Source: Hominicoprocola sp037419475 (GTDB taxonomy: Bacteria; Bacillota; Clostridia; Oscillospirales; Oscillospiraceae). Taken from it: DNA of 16,289 bases. How positions within the stretch are numbered: the stretch's first letter is position 1; each line of letters starts with the position of its first letter. Below the pieces are notes generated by a model. The model was not told the DNA's origin. It worked only from the letters and a program-made list of their open reading frames with translations, and did not search any database. A program made the translations under genes and the position numbers. Below, piece by piece: positions 11,544 through 16,289 of the stretch. The stretch is taken from positions 1 to 16,289 of the forward strand of contig JAXYYF010000076.1 of assembly GCA_037419475.1 (NCBI GenBank). The letters are read 5' to 3'.

Positions 11544-12398
11544 ATGCGTGCTGACGGAACAAGAGTAAAAGATGCCAGTGCCATCGTCTCGGCCATCCCC
11601 TACATCATGCCGAAACGCTATGACGCGCAGAACTATATTACCGAATACGCTGAGATGGAGCCACTGCGCCGGTTTATCCGCGACAAGCGCAAGGACGGCG
11701 TGCGCATTTCCTACATGGCGCTGATTCTCGCGGCCTACTACAAGGCCTATCAGGAAAACCCGAAGATCAACCGCTTCATCATGAACTCCAAGATCTACCA
11801 GCGCAATCATTTCTGCGTGAGCTTTGTCATCCTCAAGACGCGTGCGGACGGAACGCCGGACGAGACGAATGTCAAGGTGTTTTTTGAGCCGGGGGATGAT
11901 GTTATCTCCATCAACCGCAAGATCGAGGATGCGATCACGCTCAATCAGTGTGCGGTGCATAACAACAATACCGACCGTTTCGTGAATTTCATGTTCTCGG
12001 TCCCGCTGCTGCCGAAGCTGCTCATCGGTACGGTGAAGCTGCTCGACCATGTTGGCTTGCTGCCGCGCGCGATCATTGATCTGAGCCCCATGCACACAAG
12101 CCTGTTCATCACGAATCTGGCAAGCATCAACACCGATGCGATCTACCACCACTGCTATGAGTTCGGTACGACTGGCGTATTTGTCTGCATGGGCAAGCCT
12201 ATTCCGAACTTTCTGACGGGCGAGTATGATAAGAAACTCATGCCGCTCGGCGTGGTGATGGACGAGCGCATCTGCACGGGACACGAGTATGCGCTTTTCT
12301 GGCAGAGCCTACGCCGCTATCTCAAGCATCCCGAGCTGACGGAGAACGGTGCTGCGGAGGAAGAGGACGAGGTCCCGGTAAGGGCTGCTGAAGCCTGA
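11544..12398 (+). CDS. 2-oxoacid dehydrogenase E2 / CAT-fold acyltransferase-like protein, altered catalytic motif
   Basis: 284 aa from ATG 11544, chosen because AAGAAGG lies 7 bases upstream. ATG 11511 and TTG 11484 are in-frame alternatives with poorer sites. It looks like the C-terminal catalytic domain of E2 acyltransferases (same fold as chloramphenicol acetyltransferase), without lipoyl or subunit-binding domains: residues ~18-110 (IPYIMPKRYDAQNYITEYAE... RISYMALILAAYYKAYQENP) and the final LGVVMDERICTGHEYALFW (235-253), ending RRYLKHPE. In true E2 enzymes the last motif is DHRxxDG, with the catalytic His. Here it is DERICTG (240-246): E241 replaces His and T245 replaces Asp. Clostridial relatives I remember carry DERICDG, so the His loss would be family-wide and the Asp loss specific to this one. 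Function unknown; classical acyl transfer is doubtful. It is divergent from serC and alone on its transcript. Confidence 0.8.
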   Translation: MRADGTRVKDASAIVSAIPYIMPKRYDAQNYITEYAEMEPLRRFIRDKRKDGVRISYMALILAAYYKAYQENPKINRFIMNSKIYQRNHFCVSFVILKTRADGTPDETNVKVFFEPGDDVISINRKIEDAITLNQCAVHNNNTDRFVNFMFSVPLLPKLLIGTVKLLDHVGLLPRAIIDLSPMHTSLFITNLASINTDAIYHHCYEFGTTGVFVCMGKPIPNFLTGEYDKKLMPLGVVMDERICTGHEYALFWQSLRRYLKHPELTENGAAEEEDEVPVRAAEA

Positions 12399-12425
12399 GA
12401 GAGGGAAAATAGAATCGATTTGAGA

Positions 12426-12451
12426 AAAACGCAGCCGTGAGGCTGCGTTTT
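12426..12451 (+). terminator. Intrinsic terminator after the E2-like gene
   Basis: AAAACGCAGCC (12426-12436), GNRA-type loop GTGA (12437-12440), GGCTGCGTTTT (12441-12451). The core closely resembles the terminator at 4054-4084. Confidence 0.88.
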
Positions 12452-12479
12452 CCAGCTTTCGGAAGAAATGGGAACTATT

Positions 12480-12514
12480 TTGACTTGCGAAAATGGTTAC
12501 AAAATGTAACCATT
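12480..12514 (+). promoter_or_regulatory. Candidate -35 box and 23-bp palindromic operator upstream of the LysM-CAP gene
   Basis: AATGGTTACA (12492-12501) and TGTAACCATT (12505-12514) are perfect 10-base inverted arms with an AAA centre. TTGACT (12480-12485) just upstream would be a good -35, but at 16-18 bases no good -10 follows. TGTAAC (12505) at 19 bases is the nearest, a long spacing like that of MerR-type activated promoters. The dyad is certain; its regulator is unknown. Confidence 0.6.
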
Positions 12515-12566
12515 AGAGGGGCGAAGGGAGCATATCCCTGAAAAAGCACAAAAAGGAGAGAAACCC

Positions 12567-13166
12567 ATGAAAAAACTGATTTCCCTGTCGCTGGGCCTTG
12601 CGGCTGCGGCGGCGCTGACCGTCCCGGCCTTTGCTGCCTCACATACCGTGCAGCGCGGCGATACGATGTGGAAGCTGGCTGTGCGCTACGAGGTCGGCAC
12701 GAGCGAGATCATTTCTGCCAACCCGCAGGTGGCGAACCCCGACCTCATTTACCCCGGCGACGTGCTGACCATTCCGGAAACGGACGACGCAGTGCGTGCC
12801 TACGAGCAGGAGGTCATCCGCCTTGTGAATGTTGAGCGCGCGAAGTACGGCCTTTCTGCCCTGACGGAAGATTGGGAGCTTTCGCGCATCGCGCGCTATA
12901 AGTCGCAGGACATGCACGATAATCGCTATTTCGCGCATACGAGCCCGATCTACGGCACGCCCTTTGAGATGATAAAGGCCTTTGGCCTGTCCTACCGCAC
13001 GGCAGGGGAGAACATCGCCATGGGCTACGTGACGCCGTCGTCGGTCGTTGCGGGCTGGATGAACAGCGCGGGGCACCGCGCGAACATTCTCAACGGCTCA
13101 TACACAAAGATCGGCGTCGGCTATGTCGCCGACGGGCGCTACTGGACGCAGCAGTTTATCGGCTGA
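12567..13166 (+). CDS. Secreted LysM and CAP (SCP/YkwD-like) domain protein
   Basis: 199 aa, with AAGGAG 8 bases before ATG 12567. Residues 1-23 are a signal peptide (MKK, hydrophobic core, cleavage after AFA at 21-23). A LysM domain spans ~26-70 (HTVQRGDTMWKLAVRYEV... NPDLIYPGDVLTIP) and should anchor the protein to peptidoglycan. A CAP domain follows at ~81-197: FAHTSP (122-127, H124), GENIAMG (147-153, E148) and GWMNSAGHRANILNG (163-177, H170), the conserved His/Glu residues of the cavity. LysM-CAP proteins resembling YkwD/SafA are often linked to sporulation or the cell wall in Firmicutes, but their activity is not well established. Single gene with a palindrome in front. I saw no terminator between its stop and the clc promoter. 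Confidence 0.92.
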   Translation: MKKLISLSLGLAAAAALTVPAFAASHTVQRGDTMWKLAVRYEVGTSEIISANPQVANPDLIYPGDVLTIPETDDAVRAYEQEVIRLVNVERAKYGLSALTEDWELSRIARYKSQDMHDNRYFAHTSPIYGTPFEMIKAFGLSYRTAGENIAMGYVTPSSVVAGWMNSAGHRANILNGSYTKIGVGYVADGRYWTQQFIG

Positions 13167-13189
13167 GAAAAGAAAGATGGGGAAAGGGA

Positions 13190-13219
13190 TTGACAAGCCT
13201 TGCCTTACGTGTGTAAGAT
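13190..13219 (+). promoter_or_regulatory. Sigma-A promoter of the ClC gene
   Basis: Consensus TTGACA (13190-13195), 18-base spacer, TAAGAT (13214-13219). A G/C-rich dyad, GACCGCC (13230-13236) and GGCGGTC (13238-13244), lies in the short leader, before the ribosome binding site AGAGGGA (13249-13255). Confidence 0.75.
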
Positions 13220-13258
13220 AACTCTTGTTGACCGCCGGGCGGTCGGAAAGAGGGAAGC

Positions 13259-14512
13259 ATGATTCAGGCATTTCAGGCGTTTACCGACCATGTGATGGTC
13301 TATGTGAAAACACTGGTCAAGTGGCTGCTGGCTGCGGCGATGATCGGCGTTGTCGGCGGCGCGATCGGATCGTTGTTCCACATCGGTGTGGAGTATGCCA
13401 CCGAGCTGCGTACGGCGCTGCCGGCGCTGCTCTATGCGTTGCCGCTCGTGGGGCTTGCCATCGTCGCGCTCTACCGGCTCCTGCGCACGCAGGGCGTCGG
13501 CACGAACGCGGTGATCGACGCGGTGCATCAGGGACGACAGCTGCCGATCTTGCTCATCCCCGCCATTTTTCTCGCCACGCTGCTCACGCATCTCGCGGGC
13601 GGCAGCGCCGGCCGTGAGGGCGCCGCGCTTCAGATCGGCGGCGATCTCGGCGAGCATTTCGGCACGATCTTCGGCATGGATGATAAGGACAGGCGGCTTG
13701 CGACGCTGTGCGGCATGAGCGCACTCTTTTCGGCGCTGTTCGGAACGCCGCTCGCGGCGACCATCTTCGCCCTTGAGGTCGTGAGCATCGGCGTGCTGTA
13801 TTACTCCGGTCTCATTCCCTGCGTTACTTCAGCGCTGGTAGCCTACGCCGTGTCGCTGCGCTTCGGCATCGAGCCGATGCGCTTTGCCGTCGCCGTGCCG
13901 GAGATCGGCGCGGGTGTGCTGGTACGCGCGGCGGTGCTGGCCCTTGGCTGTGCGCTGGTGAGCATTCTGTTCTGCGAAACGCTCCACCGCACGGATAAGA
14001 TAGCGGAGCGGCTGGTCGAAAATGACTATCTGCGGGCAGTGATAGGTGGCTGCGTTATCATCGCATTGACGATCCTTTCCGGCTGCCGGGATTATAACGG
14101 CGCGGGCGGGCATATCATTGCCGCCGCCATCGGCGGAACAGCAAAGCCGGAGGCGTTTGCACTCAAGATCATTTTTACCGCCGTTACGCTCGGCTGCGGT
14201 TTCAAGGGCGGCGAGATCGTTCCAACGCTCTTTGTCGGCGCGACCTTCGGCTGCACAGCCGGCGCACTGCTGGGTCTGCCTGCGGGCTTCGCCGCGGCGC
14301 TCGGCGTGACCGGCCTTTTCTGCGGCATGACGAACTGCCCCATCACCTCGCTCATCATCAGCATTGAGCTCTTCGGCGCGGATGGGCTGCTGTGCTATGC
14401 GGTGGTGTGCGCGGTGAGCTATGTCTGCTCGGGCTACCGTGGGCTCTATTCCAGTCAGACCATTCTTTACTCCAAGCTGCGCGCGGAGTTCATCAATGTC
14501 CATACAAAGTGA
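13259..14512 (+). CDS. ClC-family anion channel/transporter (voltage-gated chloride channel family)
   Basis: 417 aa polytopic membrane protein, close to the usual ~420 aa core. The ClC landmarks are present in modified form. GREGAALQIGG (118-128) stands for the canonical GREGP; E120 aligns with the gating glutamate. GGEIVP (317-322) stands for GxFxP. The first anion-site loop, usually GSGIP, reads GVGTNAVID (79-87). FGTPLAATIFALEV (161-174) is the typical follow-on helix. Loss of the proline in GREGP and of GSGIP also marks the fluoride-exporting CLC-F branch, which has GREGV/T and GNN-type loops, so the transported ion may not be chloride. No C-terminal CBS domains. There is no fluoride riboswitch in the short leader. 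It has its own promoter, and a terminator follows directly. Confidence 0.88.
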   Translation: MIQAFQAFTDHVMVYVKTLVKWLLAAAMIGVVGGAIGSLFHIGVEYATELRTALPALLYALPLVGLAIVALYRLLRTQGVGTNAVIDAVHQGRQLPILLIPAIFLATLLTHLAGGSAGREGAALQIGGDLGEHFGTIFGMDDKDRRLATLCGMSALFSALFGTPLAATIFALEVVSIGVLYYSGLIPCVTSALVAYAVSLRFGIEPMRFAVAVPEIGAGVLVRAAVLALGCALVSILFCETLHRTDKIAERLVENDYLRAVIGGCVIIALTILSGCRDYNGAGGHIIAAAIGGTAKPEAFALKIIFTAVTLGCGFKGGEIVPTLFVGATFGCTAGALLGLPAGFAAALGVTGLFCGMTNCPITSLIISIELFGADGLLCYAVVCAVSYVCSGYRGLYSSQTILYSKLRAEFINVHTK

Positions 14513-14520
14513 ATAAAACG

Positions 14521-14564
14521 AACCTCCTGCGGCAAACTGTAAAAAATGCCGCGGGAGGTTTTTT
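14521..14564 (+). terminator. Terminator after clc that also contains a possible ribosome binding site of the next gene
   Basis: AACCTCC (14521-14527) and GCGGCA (14529-14534) pair with TGCCGC (14547-14552) and GGAGGTT (14554-14560), with one wobble between them and a 12-base A-rich loop, followed by a T-run to 14564. The right arm GGGAGG (14553-14558) stands 6 bases before an ATG at 14565. Confidence 0.88.
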
Positions 14565-14597
14565 ATGGGTGCTTTTCAGCCGGTTGGAGGGCTTGAC

Positions 14598-15296
14598 GTG
14601 TTGAGCCTGATCGTCACAGCGGTGGTTTCCTACGCCGTCCTTTTTCTGCTCACAAAGCTTGTGGGGAACAAGCAGATCTCGCAGATGACGATGTTTGACT
14701 ACATTTCCGGTATTTCGACAGGCTCCATCGCCGCCGAGATGGCGACGGAGCTGGAACAGCCCGTCAAGCCTCTTGTGGGGCTTTTGGTGTTCGGACTGCT
14801 GACATGGGCGATCGCGCTGTGGACGAACAAATCCCTTACTGCACGGCGGGTATTTACCGGAAAGCCGCTCATCCTCTATGATAAGGGCGTGCTCTACCGT
14901 GAGCATCTCAGGCGGGCGCGGCTCGACTTGAACGAATTTCTCACGCTATGCCGTATAGGCGGCTGGTTCGACCTTTCGCAGCTGGAGACGGTCGTTTTTG
15001 AGCATAACGGCAATCTGAGCTTCCTGCCGAAGGAGGCCTACCGCGCCGCGCAGCCGACCGACCTTGCGCTCTCACCCAAGCAGAGCATGCTGATGAAACC
15101 GGTTATTCAGGACGGAGCTGTTTTGCCGGAAAACCTCAAGTCGGTCGGCAAGGGTGAGACATGGCTCATCAAACGGCTGCGCGAGCAGGGCTACGCGGAT
15201 TCCCGGGAGATTTTTCTTGCCCTGTGCGACGGCAGCGGGGAAGCGCCGCAGTTCTACCCGATCGAGACGAAGAAGGCACCAAGGGATGCAAAGTGA
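14598..15296 (+). CDS. DUF421 (YetF-like) membrane protein
   Basis: 232 aa from GTG 14598, preceded at 6 bases by GGAGGG (14586-14591). This start gives the usual DUF421 N-terminus, directly entering the first membrane helix (LSLIVTAVVSYAVLFLLTKL). ATG 14565 would add 11 residues, but its ribosome binding site is buried in the clc terminator. DUF421 features: VGNKQISQMTMFDYISGIST (33-52 of the longer form; the common form reads GKRQIGQ...), three membrane helices, then a soluble domain with GKPLILYDKGVLYREHLRRA (family: G.P..li.nG......l.....). The role of the family is not firmly known; B. subtilis YetF-type proteins have been linked to the spore envelope and membrane. No own promoter was identified; read-through from clc or a weak internal promoter may drive it. 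Confidence 0.86.
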   Translation: MLSLIVTAVVSYAVLFLLTKLVGNKQISQMTMFDYISGISTGSIAAEMATELEQPVKPLVGLLVFGLLTWAIALWTNKSLTARRVFTGKPLILYDKGVLYREHLRRARLDLNEFLTLCRIGGWFDLSQLETVVFEHNGNLSFLPKEAYRAAQPTDLALSPKQSMLMKPVIQDGAVLPENLKSVGKGETWLIKRLREQGYADSREIFLALCDGSGEAPQFYPIETKKAPRDAK

Positions 15297-15297
15297 A

Positions 15298-15336
15298 AAA
15301 GAAGCGGCGCGCCGATATTTGGCGCGCCGCTTCTTT
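15298..15336. terminator. Bidirectional terminator between DUF421 gene and obg
   Basis: AAAGAAGCGGCGCGCC (15298-15313) and GGCGCGCCGCTTCTTT (15321-15336) form a perfect 16-bp stem around a 7-base loop. It starts 2 bases after the DUF421 stop and touches the obg stop codon (15338-15336), serving both convergent genes. Confidence 0.9.
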
Positions 15337-16289
15337 CAATGCTGATATTCAAATTCGAGATTATAAAGGCTGACGATGTCGCCATCCTCGATCCCCATTT
15401 CCTCCAGCCGCCGGAACAGGCCGCTCTCGCGCAGCATCTTGTCAAAATACATCCGGCTTTCGTAGTCGGAGAAATTGACGTTTGCCATCAGGCGCTCAAG
15501 CCACGGCCCTTCGACGATGTAGGTGTTGTCGTCGACCGTAATATTGAGCGGAGAGGAGGTGTCGATCTTCGGCGGGCGCGGCACGTATTCCGGCTCGTAG
15601 ACCGTCACCGGCGGCAGGGAGGAGAGCTTCTCGGCGATCTTGAGCACCAGCTCGCGCGTACCGGTGTGAGACGCGGCAGAGAGGGCGAAGAGGGGATAGC
15701 CAGCCGCCTCGACATGTGCGTGCAGTTTTTCGAGCAGCGTCTCGTCCTCCATGATGTCGGTCTTATTTGCCACGACGATCTGTGGGCGTGTAGCGAGCTC
15801 GGGCGAATACTGTGCCAGCTCTGCGTTGATGGCGTCAAAGTCCGCGACAGGGTCGCGCCCCTCGCTGCCGGAAACGTCGACCACATGAACGAGCAGACGG
15901 CAGCGGTCGATGTGGCGCAGGAAGTCGTGGCCAAGGCCCGCGCCGTCCGCCGCGCCCTCGATGATGCCGGGGATATCGGCCATGACAAAACTCACGCCCT
16001 CGTCGACATAGACAACGCCGAGGTTGGGGAAGAGCGTGGTAAAGTGGTAATTGGCGATCTTCGGCCGCGCCTTGGAGACAACGGAGAGCAGCGTCGATTT
16101 ACCAACGTTCGGAAAGCCGATGAGACCCACATCGGCGAGCAGCTTGAGCTCTAAAACGACATCGTGGCTCTCGCCGGGCAGGCCCGCCTTGGCAAAGCGT
16201 GGAACCTGACGGGTGGGTGTGGCGAAATGGCAGTTGCCCCAGCCGCCCTTGCCGCCCTTGCAGAGGACATAGGGCTCGGACGAGGACAT
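15336..16289 (-). CDS. obgE: GTPase Obg (CgtA), N-terminal part outside window
   Basis: At least 317 aa are visible on the minus strand, running off the right edge. The ATG at the very edge is an internal Met: the frame begins within the glycine-rich Obg fold (CKGGKGGWGNCHFATPTRQ), so about 110 residues are missing. The G domain shows G1 GFPNVGKST (58-66 of the visible part), G2 TT (84-85), G3 DIPG (105-108), G4 NKTD (175-178) and G5 SA (204-205). The C-terminal OCT domain ends MGIEDGDIVSLYNLEFEYQ. Obg is an essential ribosome-assembly and stress-linked GTPase. Neighbours often found with it (rplU, rpmA) would lie beyond the window. Confidence 0.96.
   Translation of the reverse strand: MSSSEPYVLCKGGKGGWGNCHFATPTRQVPRFAKAGLPGESHDVVLELKLLADVGLIGFPNVGKSTLLSVVSKARPKIANYHFTTLFPNLGVVYVDEGVSFVMADIPGIIEGAADGAGLGHDFLRHIDRCRLLVHVVDVSGSEGRDPVADFDAINAELAQYSPELATRPQIVVANKTDIMEDETLLEKLHAHVEAAGYPLFALSAASHTGTRELVLKIAEKLSSLPPVTVYEPEYVPRPPKIDTSSPLNITVDDNTYIVEGPWLERLMANVNFSDYESRMYFDKMLRESGLFRRLEEMGIEDGDIVSLYNLEFEYQH

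Noticed and set aside
13196..13258. Fluoride riboswitch upstream of the ClC gene
   Set aside because: The leader is only about 35 nt and shows a simple GC hairpin, not the conserved fluoride-aptamer pseudoknot elements.
14565..14597. ATG 14565 as the DUF421 start
   Set aside because: Its ribosome binding site is inside a strong terminator stem, and the family N-terminus fits GTG 14598 with a free GGAGGG better. It is kept as an alternative, not excluded.
1..16289. CRISPR arrays, insertion sequences, phage or integron parts, tRNA genes
   Set aside because: I saw no regularly spaced repeats, transposase or integrase motifs, or tRNA-like cloverleaf sequences; the window reads as core chromosome.

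Overview
The window looks like ordinary chromosome of a fairly GC-rich, anaerobic, low-oxygen-adapted Firmicute, most likely an Oscillospiraceae/Ruminococcaceae-type gut Clostridium. The pointers are a multi-cluster [FeFe] hydrogenase, the efp / CD1247-type zinc-ribbon pair, a YqeG HAD phosphatase, a DUF6472 protein, a DUF421 membrane protein, strong AGGAGG-type ribosome binding sites and sigma-A promoters. The taxon is inferred from gene content only. I see no tRNA or rRNA gene, CRISPR array, insertion sequence, integrase or phage gene.

Left part (1-5100): the tail of rpsU with its terminator; a broken AraC-HTH/GyrI-like regulator (HTH half truncated, GyrI-like half intact); a DUF3783 protein that converges on and overlaps a GH18-like TIM-barrel protein; a divergent YqeG phosphatase; then efp plus a CD1247-type zinc-ribbon protein under one promoter. 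A bidirectional terminator separates these from a LysR regulator on the minus strand.

Middle (5101-9120): a tightly coupled minus-strand operon with a short NuoF/HydB-like iron-sulfur subunit, a 566-aa [FeFe] hydrogenase and a small DUF6472 Cys protein. The NuoF-like subunit lacks the FMN/NADH-binding part. Upstream, on the plus strand, lies the wreck of a fused MFS/spermidine-synthase gene (8037-8469), followed by a tandem-OB-fold SSB-family gene on the minus strand.

Right part (9180-16289): the serC-serA serine-biosynthesis operon (minus strand, good promoter, structured leader, strong terminator); an E2/CAT-fold acyltransferase-like protein whose catalytic motif is altered; a secreted LysM-CAP protein behind a striking palindrome; a ClC-family anion transporter with non-canonical motifs; a DUF421 membrane protein whose upstream candidate ribosome binding site lies in the preceding terminator; and the C-terminal part of the GTPase Obg, which runs off the right edge.

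I did not find a convincing undescribed multi-gene system. The best leads are the truncated NuoF-like partner of the hydrogenase with its small DUF6472 companion, the E2-like protein with a lost catalytic motif, the unusual ClC motifs, two decaying genes, and several dyads and alternative leader structures. Some functional assignments rest on remembered family signatures and were not checked against any database.
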